Position numbers and translations under genes: made by a program. This document shows positions 15,892 through 24,922 of a stretch of DNA of 64,000 nucleotides, piece by piece (the first letter of the stretch is position 1; each line of letters starts with the position of its first letter). The notes beneath the pieces are model-generated. The model made no database searches. It was not told the origin of the DNA and was given only the letters and a program-made list of their open reading frames with translations. Source of the stretch: Corynebacterium yonathiae (GTDB taxonomy: Bacteria > Actinomycetota > Actinomycetes > Mycobacteriales > Mycobacteriaceae); the NCBI RefSeq assembly GCF_027570195.1, contig NZ_JAKMUZ010000012.1, forward strand, positions 26,769 through 90,768. The letters are read 5' to 3'.

Positions 15892-16962
15892 ATGACTTCC
15901 ACTTTGCCCGTGCTGCTACTTTTTATCGGCCTCATCCTCGGTGCGGTAATGGGCTGGTTAGCCCATTCTTACTCCGCTACGCGCTCCGCGCCGAGCGCCG
16001 AGCACCGCGCGCTGCAAGACTCGCAGCGCCGCCAAGCCGAACTCCAACCGCTAGAAAAGGCCATGGACCGCTTGGGATTTCAGCTCCAAGAAATTGAGGA
16101 AGACCGCACCGCGCTGCTCGCCTCCCTCTCCAGCCAGGTGCAGGCGGTGACCCGCACCTCCTCCCGCCTGACCGAACGCACCGACAAACTAGTGACCGCT
16201 TTGCGCTCACCCAATGTGCGTGGCCGTTGGGGCGAGGTGCAATTGGAGCGCGTGGTTGAGCTCGGCGGTATGACCAAACACGTGGACTTTGATTGCCAGG
16301 TCTCCGCCCCATTGGGCGGGCGCGTCGTCCGCCCTGACATGCTCATCAATTTGGCCGGTGGCCGCCACATCATCGTCGATGCCAAGGTTCCTTTTACCTC
16401 TTACCTTGACGCCCTAGAAACCGATGACCCAGAAGAGCACGCCGGCTTCCTCCGCCGCCACGCGCATTTAATGCGCGGCCACGTCCAGGCACTATCGCAG
16501 AAGGATTATATTGAGGCATTTCAACCAACGCCCGAGTTTGTCATCCTCTTCGTTCCCGCAGACCCCTTCCTTGATGCCGCATTATCGGTGGACCCAGAAC
16601 TTATCGAGTACGCCTTTGAACGCAATGTAGTGATCGCCACCCCCAGCTCGCTTTTTGCGCTCTTGCGCACGGTGGCCATGGGGTGGCACCAGGAAGATAT
16701 TTCCGCCAAGGCAAAGGAGGTCCAGCGCTTGGGGCGCGAACTGTATACGCGTCTGAATACGCTTTCTGATCACTACGGAAAGGTGGGCCATAACCTGGAA
16801 AAGGCAGTCGAAGCTTATAACGCCACGCTTTCCTCGCTCGATTCCCGAGTGGGCGTCACCGCCCGCAAATTGCATGAGATGGATATCCCGGGCCGCACGG
16901 ATCGCACCCCGCGGGAGCCCTTGCCTATTGATACGTGGCCTCGCGGAAATTCGGCACTATAA
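15892..16962 (+). CDS. rmuC: DNA recombination protein RmuC
   Basis: About 356 residues. An N-terminal membrane anchor (LPVLLLFIGLILGAVMGWL) is followed by a coiled-coil stretch and the RmuC PD-(D/E)XK-like nuclease core with NVRGRWGEVQLERVVE, RPDMLINL and IIVDAKVPF. RmuC proteins limit DNA rearrangements at inverted repeats. I prefer the ATG at 15892; an in-frame GTG at 15862 would add ten residues. It starts within 40 bases of the AI-2E gene stop and may be cotranscribed. Confidence 0.88.
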   Translation: MTSTLPVLLLFIGLILGAVMGWLAHSYSATRSAPSAEHRALQDSQRRQAELQPLEKAMDRLGFQLQEIEEDRTALLASLSSQVQAVTRTSSRLTERTDKLVTALRSPNVRGRWGEVQLERVVELGGMTKHVDFDCQVSAPLGGRVVRPDMLINLAGGRHIIVDAKVPFTSYLDALETDDPEEHAGFLRRHAHLMRGHVQALSQKDYIEAFQPTPEFVILFVPADPFLDAALSVDPELIEYAFERNVVIATPSSLFALLRTVAMGWHQEDISAKAKEVQRLGRELYTRLNTLSDHYGKVGHNLEKAVEAYNATLSSLDSRVGVTARKLHEMDIPGRTDRTPREPLPIDTWPRGNSAL

Positions 16963-17024
16963 ATCCGCCGCTTTCGTGCGTGGAAATAGCCATAGGCCGG
17001 CGGCAACCGGTAGGATCTTCCGAC

Positions 17025-17828
17025 GTGTCACAAGCCAAGCAAAGAAAGTCCTCCGCCGCCCAAAGCTCCGGTCTCCCCAGCATCGCGCTGGGCAAGGGCC
17101 TTGGGCTGCTCGCGGCGCTCTTGCTCACCGGCGCGTTTATTTCCATTCTGATGGGTTCCATCGGGTGGGCTTACCTCGCGTTTCTTGTCATCGGCTCACT
17201 GCTGGTGGCGCTCATCGTAGAAGAGCGGGGTCTTTTCCTCACCGTGGCTTCTATCCCCATTGTGTATTCCATAACGGTGGTCGTGGCCGGTTTCTTTATC
17301 ACCAAGGCCAATTTGCCAGAGGGTGCATCGGCGTTTTCCAAGACGGCGATCGTCACCGCCGCTTTCCCCCTTGTCCAGAGGTTCCTGTGGCTCCTTATTG
17401 CCCTGGTGGGCGCGGCACTCATCGCCTGGCTGCGCTGGGCGCGCTTCCGCAAGACGGCCAAGCGCACCGCCGAAATGGAAACTGCTTCCCGCCGTGCCGA
17501 CGCTGAACAAGACCGACGCAACCGCGAGGAACGCCTATCGGTTGCAGATTTGATGGCTCGCGATAAACCGGCAAAGAACTCCAAGCAGTCTCAAGCCGCT
17601 CCGCAGCGCGGCCGCGCCTCGCACACGCTGAAGAAGTCACGCCCCGCGCCCAAGGATCGCCTACGTGGTCGCGACCGTGAAGAGCGTCGCCGAATACAAC
17701 AAGAGGAACGCGACAATCCACTGCGCCCGGATCCAGCCCGGCGCGCTGGCGATTCCGTTCCGGTGTCTCAGCAGGAGAAGGAACAGCCCAAGCAAGGTTG
17801 GGACGATAACCTCTACGACGAGGATTAA
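17025..17828 (+). CDS. DUF6542-type membrane protein
   Basis: A 267-residue protein with about four membrane segments in the first 150 residues, followed by a long, highly charged, probably disordered C-terminal tail rich in Arg, Lys, Glu and Gln. It is a conserved actinobacterial family next to ispH/xseA; the function is unknown. A GTG at 17025 is preferred because TAGGAT, a good -10, ends eight bases before it, as in leaderless genes. An in-frame ATG at 16935 would overlap the end of rmuC. The terminator at 17836-17859 ends the unit. Confidence 0.75.
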   Translation: MSQAKQRKSSAAQSSGLPSIALGKGLGLLAALLLTGAFISILMGSIGWAYLAFLVIGSLLVALIVEERGLFLTVASIPIVYSITVVVAGFFITKANLPEGASAFSKTAIVTAAFPLVQRFLWLLIALVGAALIAWLRWARFRKTAKRTAEMETASRRADAEQDRRNREERLSVADLMARDKPAKNSKQSQAAPQRGRASHTLKKSRPAPKDRLRGRDREERRRIQQEERDNPLRPDPARRAGDSVPVSQQEKEQPKQGWDDNLYDED

Positions 17829-17835
17829 AGCAAAA

Positions 17836-17859
17836 GAAAGGCCCGTTTCCGGGCCTTTC
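17836..17859. terminator. Bidirectional rho-independent terminator
   Basis: A ten-base-pair stem GAAAGGCCCG / CGGGCCTTTC with a TTTC loop lies between the convergent DUF6542 gene and ispH. Confidence 0.88.
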
Positions 17860-17892
17860 TTCCGTTTTAACTGCCGTATAGGCAAACGCTAC

Positions 17893-18843
17893 TTAGGTGC
17901 GTGCTGGGCGCAGGTCGCGCGGTAGGGCGAAGGTAATCGTCTCGGTAGAGGTCGTTACCTGTTCTACGTCGCTATAACCGCGCTCGTCCAGGAACTCCAG
18001 TACTTCGCGTACCAGCAACTCAGGCACCGAAGCACCGCAGGTTACGCCGACCGTCTGGACGCCTTCCAACCAAGATTCGTCGATTTCCTTGGCAAAATCC
18101 ACGAGGTGGGAAGTCTTGGCGCCTGCCTCAAGCGCCACCTCAACCAAGCGCACCGAGTTAGAGGAGTTCTTAGAGCCCACCACAATCATCAGGTCGCACT
18201 GTGGGGCGATGGCCTTGACGGATTCTTGGCGGTTTTGGGTGGCGTAGCAAATATCGTCTGAAGGCGGGTTCTCCAAGTGCGGGAAGCGCTCGCGCAGCTT
18301 ATTGACGATGGTGATGGTCTCATCCACCGATAGCGTGGTCTGGGACAGCCAGATAAGCTTCTCATCCTGCAGGAACTCTGGCAGCTTGGCGACGCCCCCG
18401 ATGCCATCCACGAGGTGGGTGACCTCAGGTGCCTCGCCGGCAGTGCCTTCTACTTCTTCGTGGCCTTCGTGGCCAACCAGAAGGATGTGGTAGCCATCGC
18501 GCTGGAAGCGCTGGGCTTCCTTGTGCACCTTGGTAACCAATGGGCAGGTGGCGTCCAAAGTAAGCTGCTTGCGCTGCGTTGCTTCTGCGCGCACGGCAGG
18601 GGAAATACCGTGGGCGGAGAAGACTAGGTGGGCGCCTTCTGGTGCCTCAGAGGCCTCGTCGACGAAGATGACGCCGCGGTCTGCCAGAGATTCTACGACG
18701 TAACGGTTGTGCACGATTTGTTTGCGTACATAAATGGGCGCGCCGTACTTTTCCAGCGCCTTTTCTACGGTCTCGACCGCGCGGTCCACGCCTGCGCAGT
18801 ATCCGCGCGGGGCCGCAAGGAGAACATTTTTACCATCAGTCAT
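17893..18843 (-). CDS. ispH: 4-hydroxy-3-methylbut-2-enyl diphosphate reductase
   Basis: The last enzyme of the MEP isoprenoid pathway, converting HMBPP to IPP and DMAPP with a 4Fe-4S cluster. Length (316 residues) is normal. Cluster ligands are Cys16 (PRGYCAGV), Cys100 (DATCPLV) and Cys199 (DDICYAT). Substrate-binding His residues lie in SAHGI and VGHEGHEE. The start ATG is at 18843. It is divergent from xseA, with about 140 bases between them. Isoprenoid output feeds menaquinone and the polyprenyl phosphate made by the uppS-type enzyme at 34232-35008. Confidence 0.97.
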   Translation of the reverse strand: MTDGKNVLLAAPRGYCAGVDRAVETVEKALEKYGAPIYVRKQIVHNRYVVESLADRGVIFVDEASEAPEGAHLVFSAHGISPAVRAEATQRKQLTLDATCPLVTKVHKEAQRFQRDGYHILLVGHEGHEEVEGTAGEAPEVTHLVDGIGGVAKLPEFLQDEKLIWLSQTTLSVDETITIVNKLRERFPHLENPPSDDICYATQNRQESVKAIAPQCDLMIVVGSKNSSNSVRLVEVALEAGAKTSHLVDFAKEIDESWLEGVQTVGVTCGASVPELLVREVLEFLDERGYSDVEQVTTSTETITFALPRDLRPART

Positions 18844-18984
18844 GGCTCCCAGAGTATCGAAACACTACGCAAAACAATAGTGGGGCCTAACGTCACCTTT
18901 CTGGCTACCCCGAGCGGGGCAATAGACCGCGCTGGCCCCTAAACTAGACGGAAGAACACGGCAGACTGAAGAAAGGGAGGCTGT

Positions 18985-20226
18985 GTGAATCAACCGGCAA
19001 ATACTCCGGATACTCCCTGGCCCGTTGGCAAGGTCAATGACCAAGTCAAGGGCTGGATCGAGCGCCTGGGTTACCTGTGGGTAGAGGGTCAGTTGACCCA
19101 AATTAACTTCAAGCCCACCTGGAAGCTGTCCTACCTCACTCTGCGTGACGTACAGCAGGAAAAGTCCGTGCAATTGACTTGCCCATCATCGATGTTGCAG
19201 TCATTGTCAGCACCGCTGAAAGACGGCGACCGCGTCATTGTTCACGGTAAGCCCGCCTTTTACGCCGGACGCGGATCCTTTTCACTGTGGACCACCGAAA
19301 TTCGTCATGTGGGCATTGGCGATCTACTTGCTCGCATTGAAAAGCTGCGCCAACAGCTAGCTGCTGAAGGCCTTTTCGATCCCGCACGCAAGCGACCTCT
19401 CCCCTACCTACCGCACAAAATTGGGCTGATTACCGGCCGTGGTTCTGCTGCAGAGCGGGATGTGATGGCGGTAGCCCATGACCGCTGGCCGGCGGTGCAA
19501 TTCCGCGTCCTCAATACCGCGGTTCAGGGTGCGAATACCGTACCTGAGGTTATTGATGCGCTCCAGCAGCTTGATGCGGATCCTGAGGTGGACGTCATCA
19601 TCATCGCCCGTGGCGGCGGCTCCGTGGAAGATCTGCTGCCCTTCTCGGAAGAAGCACTGCAGCGCGCAGTGGCAGCGGCCGGCACCCCGGTAGTCTCTGC
19701 CATTGGCCACGAGCCGGATAGCCCAGTGCTCGATAACGTCGCCGACCTGCGCGCCGCCACGCCTACCGACGCCGCAAAACGCGTCGTGCCCTCTGTGGCC
19801 GAGGAACGCGCCATCGTCGCAGAGGCTCGCTCTCGCATGGCGGCCGCGCTGCGCGGCTGGGTGGAAAGGGAACGTCGCGGCCTCGACAATATTCGTTCCC
19901 GGCCTGTCATGGCAGACCCGATGACCCCTATCCGTGCGCGCCGCGAGGAGGTGGAGCGAACCCGCGCTACCATGCGGCGAGAAATTGAAGTCATGGTGGA
20001 GCGGGAAACCCGCCACGTGGAATCGCTGCGCGCCCGCGTATCGGCGTTGGGACCGTCGGCGACTCTCGCCCGCGGATACTCCATTGTCCAGGTAGTACCC
20101 AAGGACGGTTCCGGGCCCGAGGTTGTCACCTCTTATAAGCAATCCCCGCCTGGCGCTCAACTGCGCATTCGAGTGGGCGATGGCTCTATTACCGCAGTTT
20201 CTATGGCCTCCCAGGCCGCCGATTAA
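18985..20226 (+). CDS. xseA: Exodeoxyribonuclease VII large subunit
   Basis: The catalytic and DNA-binding subunit of the ATP-independent single-strand exonuclease ExoVII (413 residues). The N-terminal OB-fold (about 20-110) with WVEGQL..INF precedes the catalytic domain with [36 protein letters not shown] and [11 protein letters not shown]. The C-terminal part is coiled-coil. The GTG start at 18985 follows GGGAGG. xseB begins 21 bases downstream, so the two subunits are cotranscribed. Confidence 0.97.
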   Translation: MNQPANTPDTPWPVGKVNDQVKGWIERLGYLWVEGQLTQINFKPTWKLSYLTLRDVQQEKSVQLTCPSSMLQSLSAPLKDGDRVIVHGKPAFYAGRGSFSLWTTEIRHVGIGDLLARIEKLRQQLAAEGLFDPARKRPLPYLPHKIGLITGRGSAAERDVMAVAHDRWPAVQFRVLNTAVQGANTVPEVIDALQQLDADPEVDVIIIARGGGSVEDLLPFSEEALQRAVAAAGTPVVSAIGHEPDSPVLDNVADLRAATPTDAAKRVVPSVAEERAIVAEARSRMAAALRGWVERERRGLDNIRSRPVMADPMTPIRARREEVERTRATMRREIEVMVERETRHVESLRARVSALGPSATLARGYSIVQVVPKDGSGPEVVTSYKQSPPGAQLRIRVGDGSITAVSMASQAAD

Positions 20227-20247
20227 TCACCAACCGAGGAGAAAATC

Positions 20248-20517
20248 ATGTCCGATGACACCATTGGTACCGGCCAGCCAGGCCAGGATGCTTTTACCCC
20301 AGTAGAAGAATTGAGCTATGAGCAAGCCCGCGATGAGCTTATTGAGACCGTGAAGATTCTCGAGCTTGGGCAGATGGGCTTGGATGAGTCGCTAAAGTAT
20401 TGGGAGCGCGGCGAGGCCCTTGCCCGTGCGTGCGAGGCGCACCTCGACGGCGCGGCGAAGCGTGTGGAAGACGCGCTCGATAAGGCCGAGGACGCAGACG
20501 CTGAAGGAGACGAGTAG
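20248..20517 (+). CDS. xseB: Exodeoxyribonuclease VII small subunit
   Basis: An 89-residue partner of XseA with the family core [20 protein letters not shown], then [19 protein letters not shown]. The first ~20 residues are a variable tail and the end is acidic. GAGGAG precedes the ATG. The stop TAG overlaps the GTG of the next gene (TAGTG), indicating coupled translation. Confidence 0.95.
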   Translation: MSDDTIGTGQPGQDAFTPVEELSYEQARDELIETVKILELGQMGLDESLKYWERGEALARACEAHLDGAAKRVEDALDKAEDADAEGDE

Positions 20518-20885
20518 TGCAGATCTATGGTTATCCAGGCGAGCGCGTGGATTTTGTGTCGAAATCCGCGGCCGCCGGTTCCATCATGGCGGGCGATTCC
20601 CGAGATTTCGTAGAAGAATTCTTCGGTCCTGCACACACCCGCGACGATAATGAGGTGAGCTACTTCTCCCGCTCCGTGGTGCTGCGCTTTACGGACGACA
20701 AAGTACGCGAGATTGCTATTTATCCGCAGCGCTCGCAGCGTGAGCGCATCGATGTCTTTGCCGGAAAGACACGCCTCAGTGGCCTGGATGCGGAGGCTTT
20801 GGCGGAGGTTATTGCCCAGGCCGGCGACGGTCTTAGCGCTACCGCCGCGGAAGAAGGCTTGGGCGAGGTTATTTTTCGGCTATAG
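20517..20885 (+). CDS. Conserved hypothetical protein coupled to xseB
   Basis: A 122-residue soluble protein with no motif I recognise. It starts with GTG at 20517, sharing bases with the xseB stop, so it belongs to the xseAB operon. The sequence is mixed alpha/beta in character (DFVSKSAAAGSIMAG, FFGPAHTRDDNEV, SVVLRFTDDKV). The 3' end overlaps the convergent DUF4245 gene by 17 bases. The tight coupling supports a real gene; the function is unknown. Confidence 0.7.
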   Translation: MQIYGYPGERVDFVSKSAAAGSIMAGDSRDFVEEFFGPAHTRDDNEVSYFSRSVVLRFTDDKVREIAIYPQRSQRERIDVFAGKTRLSGLDAEALAEVIAQAGDGLSATAAEEGLGEVIFRL

Positions 20886-21438
20886 GTGCGGCGTCGATAA
20901 ACGCAGCGGTAGCAGCCTCAAAATCGCTATCGCCCGCGGCGCCGGAGATGATAAGGCGCGCATCGCCCAAATCCGTCACCCACAGGCGGCGCACGGAATC
21001 ATCATCGCTTTCTAGCACCCGCACCTGGTGCCCTTTGATCTCGCGGTCGGATTCGATTCCGCGGTAGTTGGCGTCGTAGGCCTCCCCTGCTCTATCGGCC
21101 GCAACTTGCGTCTGTGTGGACTCCACAAACCCTTGGTCAGCGGTTACCCAGCTGACCACGGTGGCGTTTTCTCCGCCCATATCAACGCGACGGGCAGCAT
21201 TGGCCTCCCAGCCCTCTGGCATTTCAGGATTGCGAATAGCACCAACCCCCGCACGGGCTTGGGTGTCAAGGAAGGTTTGCTCATCTACTTCCTGCACCGC
21301 CCCTTGCTGAGTTTCGGAGTTAATCGAGCAGAGGCCGGTCGCTCCCACGGCCAGCAGCATCATGATCACCACGACGGCGAGGGACAAGGAGATGTCCTTC
21401 GCACCTTCAAAAATCTTTGGTCTTTCTTCTGCAGCCAC
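20869..21438 (-). CDS. DUF4245 membrane-anchored protein
   Basis: A 189-residue protein with a short cytoplasmic start (AAEERPKIFEGAKDISLS), one membrane segment (LAVVVIMMLLAVGATGL) and an extracytoplasmic domain of about 150 residues. The pattern RxPxxxPxGW-like (RNPEMPEGWEANAAR) and the position between xseB and glpX are typical of actinobacterial DUF4245. The GTG at 21438 is chosen because the family begins there; an ATG at 21540 would add an unlikely basic leader. Function unknown. Confidence 0.8.
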   Translation of the reverse strand: MAAEERPKIFEGAKDISLSLAVVVIMMLLAVGATGLCSINSETQQGAVQEVDEQTFLDTQARAGVGAIRNPEMPEGWEANAARRVDMGGENATVVSWVTADQGFVESTQTQVAADRAGEAYDANYRGIESDREIKGHQVRVLESDDDSVRRLWVTDLGDARLIISGAAGDSDFEAATAAFIDAAPIAEK

Positions 21439-21626
21439 GCGCCTAAGTATCGCACGGCGTGCTTTCAAAAAGCCACACGGCCCCTTCTGCCCCGAAAGTT
21501 TTGTCAATCCCCCACAAATGGGGCGCAAAATCGAACCCATTAGAGCAAAAAAGTGCGAGAATGGAAAGGTAGAGCATCAAGGGGAACACCCCTCGATGAG
21601 AAAACTATGGAAGGCAACCACTACAC

Positions 21627-22640
21627 ATGTCCGAAAATACGTCTTATCTTCCTGACCGCAACCTGGCGATGGAACTGGTTCGTGTCACCGAGGCAGCAGC
21701 ACTCGCTTCCGGCCGCTGGGTAGGCCGCGGCCAGAAGAATGAGGGCGATGGCGCGGCGGTCGACGCAATGCGCAAGCTCATCAATTCCGTAGCCATGAAC
21801 GGCGTCGTTGTCATTGGTGAGGGCGAAAAGGATGAGGCCCCCATGCTATTTAACGGCGAAGAGGTAGGCACCGGCGAGGGTGCAGCCATGGATATCGCCG
21901 TGGACCCGGTTGACGGTACTCGTTTGATGGCAGAGGGACGCCCCAATGCGATCTCCGTCATCGCGGCCGCCGAGCGTGGAACCATGTATGACCCTTCTGC
22001 AGTCTTCTACATGGAAAAGATAGCCGTCGGCCCCGAGGCCGTGGGCGCTATCGACATCAACGAATCCGTGGAGTGGAATATCAAGTCCGTCGCGGAAGCT
22101 AAGAAGATTCGCCCAGAAGATCTGACTGTGGTGGTCCTTGACCGTCCGCGCCACGAGCAGCTCATCTCTGAAATTCGCGCCGCAGGCGCCAAGGTACGCC
22201 TCATTATGGATGGCGATGTTGCAGGCGCCATCGCCACCTGCCAGGATTCCAACTCCATCGACATGATGATGGGCATCGGCGGCACCCCAGAGGGCATCAT
22301 CACTGCCTGCGCTATGCGCTGTATGGGCGGCGAAATCCAGGGCAAGCTGTGGCCGAAGGATGAAGAGGAAGCAGAAAAGGCCCGCGCTGCTGGCCACGAT
22401 TTGGACCGCGTTCTCAAGACCACTGACTTGGTCTCCTCTGAAAACTGCTACTTCGCTGCCACCGGCGTGACCAATGGTGACATGTTGCGCGGTGTTTCCT
22501 ACCGCAATTCCGGCGCTACTACCCGCTCACTGGTTATGCGTTCCAAGTCCGGCACCATTCGCTACATCGACTCCATCCATAAGCTGTCGAAGCTGCAGGA
22601 GTATTCCGTAGTGGATTACACCACCCCAACCAAAAAGTAG
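21627..22640 (+). CDS. glpX: Fructose-1,6-bisphosphatase class II
   Basis: The gluconeogenic phosphatase of Corynebacterium and Mycobacterium (337 residues, normal length) that converts fructose-1,6-bisphosphate to fructose-6-phosphate with Mn2+ or Mg2+. Metal-binding motifs are visible: [13 protein letters not shown] (about 53-65), [12 protein letters not shown] (about 90-101) and later DGDVAGAI and GIGGTPEG. The leader contains a small hairpin (CATC..GGGG / CCCC..GATG, 21575-21598). No terminator separates it clearly from fumC. Confidence 0.96.
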   Translation: MSENTSYLPDRNLAMELVRVTEAAALASGRWVGRGQKNEGDGAAVDAMRKLINSVAMNGVVVIGEGEKDEAPMLFNGEEVGTGEGAAMDIAVDPVDGTRLMAEGRPNAISVIAAAERGTMYDPSAVFYMEKIAVGPEAVGAIDINESVEWNIKSVAEAKKIRPEDLTVVVLDRPRHEQLISEIRAAGAKVRLIMDGDVAGAIATCQDSNSIDMMMGIGGTPEGIITACAMRCMGGEIQGKLWPKDEEEAEKARAAGHDLDRVLKTTDLVSSENCYFAATGVTNGDMLRGVSYRNSGATTRSLVMRSKSGTIRYIDSIHKLSKLQEYSVVDYTTPTKK

Positions 22641-22725
22641 GGTTCACCCCCGAAGGCGGCCCTCCTCATAGATCTCCGCCATACTGGAAAGCACACACTC
22701 CCCAATTAACTGAGGTGATCTTCAC

Positions 22726-24126
22726 ATGACTGAATACCGCATTGAACATGACACTATGGGCGAAGTTAAGGTTCCCGCAGAGGCCCTGTGGCGCGCACAG
22801 ACCCAGCGTGCAGTGGATAACTTCCCTATTTCCGGCCGCGGCCTGGAAAATGCGCAGATTCGTGCACTTGGCCTCCTTAAGGCAGCCTGCGCCCAGGTAA
22901 ATAAGGACTCCGGCAAGTTGGATGCGGACAAGGCCGATGCCATCATTGCCGCCGCTACCGAAATCGCTGAGGGCAAGCACAATGATGCTTTCCCTATCGA
23001 CGTTTTCCAGACTGGTTCCGGCACCTCGTCCAATATGAATACCAATGAGGTTATCGCCTCCTTGGCACACCAGAATGGCGTGGAGATTCACCCTAATGAC
23101 CACGTGAATATGGGCCAGTCCTCCAATGACACCTTCCCTACCGCCACCCACGTGGCCGCTACGGAAGCAGCCGTCAATGACCTCATTCCAGGTCTGAAGG
23201 TTCTGCACGAGTCCCTGAGCAAGAAGGCCAAGGAATTCGCCGACGTGGTCAAGGCGGGGCGTACCCACTTGATGGACGCCACCCCGGTTACCCTCGGTCA
23301 AGAATTCGGCGGCTACGCCCGTCAGATTGAGCTGGGCATCGAGCGTATCGAGGCCACCCTGCCGCGCTTGGGTGAGCTGGCTATCGGCGGCACTGCCACC
23401 GGCACCGGCCTAAACACCTCCGCGGACTTCGGAGCCAAGGTCACCGAAGAGCTCAAGAAGCTCACTGGCGTTAAGGAACTAAAGGAGGCTGAGAACCACT
23501 TCGAGGCACAGGCCGCTCGCGACGGCCTCGTCGAGTTCTCCGGCGCTATGCGCTCGGTCGCTGTATCTCTTAATAAGATTGCCAATGACCTGCGCATGAT
23601 GGGCTCCGGCCCGCTGACCGGCCTGGCAGAAATCCACTTGAAGGACCTGCAGCCGGGTTCCTCCATCATGCCGGGTAAGGTCAACCCGGTCATTCCGGAG
23701 GCCGTCACCATGGTGGCCGGCCAAGTAGTGGGCAACGACGCCGCTGTAGCTTTCGGTGGCGCCCAGGGCCACTTCGAGCTCAATGTTTTCATCCCGATGA
23801 TGGCGCGCAACGTGCTCGAGTCCGCTCGCCTGCTGGCCAATTCCTCTCGCGTCTTCGCCGATAAGTGCATCGATCATATCGAGGCTAATGAGGAGCGTAT
23901 GAAGCACTTTGCGGAGTCTTCCACTTCGATCGTGACTCCGCTTAACTCTGCTATCGGCTACGAGAACGCGGCAAAGGCAGCAAAGCACGCTCTACATGAG
24001 AAGATTACCGTCCGCCAGGCCGTTATTGACTTGGGCTTTGTCGACGGCGAGAACCTCACCGAAGAAGAGTTGGATAAGCGCCTCAACGTGCTAAGCATGA
24101 CCAACCGCGACCGCGATAGCTTCTAA
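22726..24126 (+). CDS. fumC: Fumarate hydratase class II
   Basis: The TCA-cycle enzyme interconverting fumarate and malate (466 residues, homotetramer). Family motifs: [27 protein letters not shown], the catalytic-site region [14 protein letters not shown], and the signature [11 protein letters not shown]. The start [17 protein letters not shown] is normal for the family, with AGGTGA before it. It lies 85 bases after glpX, so both central-carbon genes may share a transcript. A terminator follows. Confidence 0.97.
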   Translation: MTEYRIEHDTMGEVKVPAEALWRAQTQRAVDNFPISGRGLENAQIRALGLLKAACAQVNKDSGKLDADKADAIIAAATEIAEGKHNDAFPIDVFQTGSGTSSNMNTNEVIASLAHQNGVEIHPNDHVNMGQSSNDTFPTATHVAATEAAVNDLIPGLKVLHESLSKKAKEFADVVKAGRTHLMDATPVTLGQEFGGYARQIELGIERIEATLPRLGELAIGGTATGTGLNTSADFGAKVTEELKKLTGVKELKEAENHFEAQAARDGLVEFSGAMRSVAVSLNKIANDLRMMGSGPLTGLAEIHLKDLQPGSSIMPGKVNPVIPEAVTMVAGQVVGNDAAVAFGGAQGHFELNVFIPMMARNVLESARLLANSSRVFADKCIDHIEANEERMKHFAESSTSIVTPLNSAIGYENAAKAAKHALHEKITVRQAVIDLGFVDGENLTEEELDKRLNVLSMTNRDRDSF

Positions 24127-24145
24127 GCATTCACCGCACCGCTAC

Positions 24146-24174
24146 CCCGCCCGGGCAGGACTTGGGCGGGTTTT
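24146..24174 (+). terminator. Rho-independent terminator of fumC
   Basis: CCCGCCC and GGGCGGG form a seven-base-pair stem around an 11-base loop, followed by TTTT, 20 bases after the fumC stop. Confidence 0.85.
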
Positions 24175-24255
24175 AGCATGTCTGGGATGAGGGGCGTCGG
24201 TAAGCGCCATGGCACATCTCACATAAAGGAGATTACAGCTTCAAAATCACCAACA

Positions 24256-24290
24256 TTGCACTTGGTGCAAGTTTGCACCGAGTGTAAAGT
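24256..24290 (+). promoter_or_regulatory. Tandem TetR operators overlapping a leaderless promoter
   Basis: TTGCACTTGGTGCAA (24256-24270) is a perfect palindrome with a three-base centre. A second, nearly perfect copy, TTGCACCGAGTGTAA, is at 24273-24287; the two centres are 17 bases apart. TAAAGT at 24285-24290 is a likely -10, eight bases before the GTG at 24299. The arrangement implies autorepression of the TetR/MFS operon by a pair of dimers. Confidence 0.75.
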
Positions 24291-24298
24291 TGCATGGC

Positions 24299-24922
24299 GT
24301 GCAAGAAGAACTATCACTACGCGAGCAGAAACGTCTCGAGACGCGCCTGCGCATAGAGGATGCCGCCACGAAACTGGTGGATGAACAGTCCTTTAGCGCG
24401 GTCACGATTGAGAGGATTTGCGAGGTAGCCGGTATTTCTCGGCGCACCTTCTTCAATTATTTCGACTCCAAAGAATCCGCCGTACTAGGCGCTCCGAGCA
24501 CCGAGTTTACGGAGGAGATGCGGGAGTTCTTCCTCACTGAACCAACGCACAGCATGGTAGGCCTCGTCCTTCAGCTCGTCAGGCAACATATGGAAGGACA
24601 CCACATCAACCCGACCATCCGGGATCGCCGCAAGCGCATCTCCAATGATCCAGATGCCGCCGCTGCGGCAATAAGCCGGAAGCGGGCAAAATCCATTGAG
24701 CTCATCGATCTCATTGAAGAGCGCCTCACCAAGGAACCGAAGCTTCGCGTCCTCGATAGCTGCTCTTCGAGCACCGAGGCGATGCTCATCGCCGGCCTCG
24801 TCCGCGAGGCACTCTGGTTGGCGTTGGCATCTCCCGATGCGGATTGCAGCAAAGACCTTCACGCACGTCTCGATACTTCCCTCACACTAATAACAGACTT
24901 TATGAAAGGAATGCGATGGTAG
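24299..24922 (+). CDS. TetR-family repressor of the adjacent MFS pump
   Basis: A 207-residue regulator. The helix-turn-helix is in residues ~15-60 (RIEDAATKLVDEQSFSAVT, then ICEVAGISRRTFFNYF, the recognition helix). The C-terminal ligand/dimer domain has no obvious signature. The GTG at 24299 (VQEELSLREQKR) is chosen because the -10 and two operators lie directly in front of it; a TTG three codons upstream would sit inside the -10. Its 3' end overlaps the MFS start by seven bases, so it is cotranscribed with, and most likely represses, that exporter. The inducer is unknown. Confidence 0.88.
   Translation: MQEELSLREQKRLETRLRIEDAATKLVDEQSFSAVTIERICEVAGISRRTFFNYFDSKESAVLGAPSTEFTEEMREFFLTEPTHSMVGLVLQLVRQHMEGHHINPTIRDRRKRISNDPDAAAAAISRKRAKSIELIDLIEERLTKEPKLRVLDSCSSSTEAMLIAGLVREALWLALASPDADCSKDLHARLDTSLTLITDFMKGMRW

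Noticed and set aside
21597..21656. Nineteen-codon leader frame overlapping the glpX start
   Set aside because: No ribosome site and no attenuation-like codon run or alternative hairpins; more likely chance.
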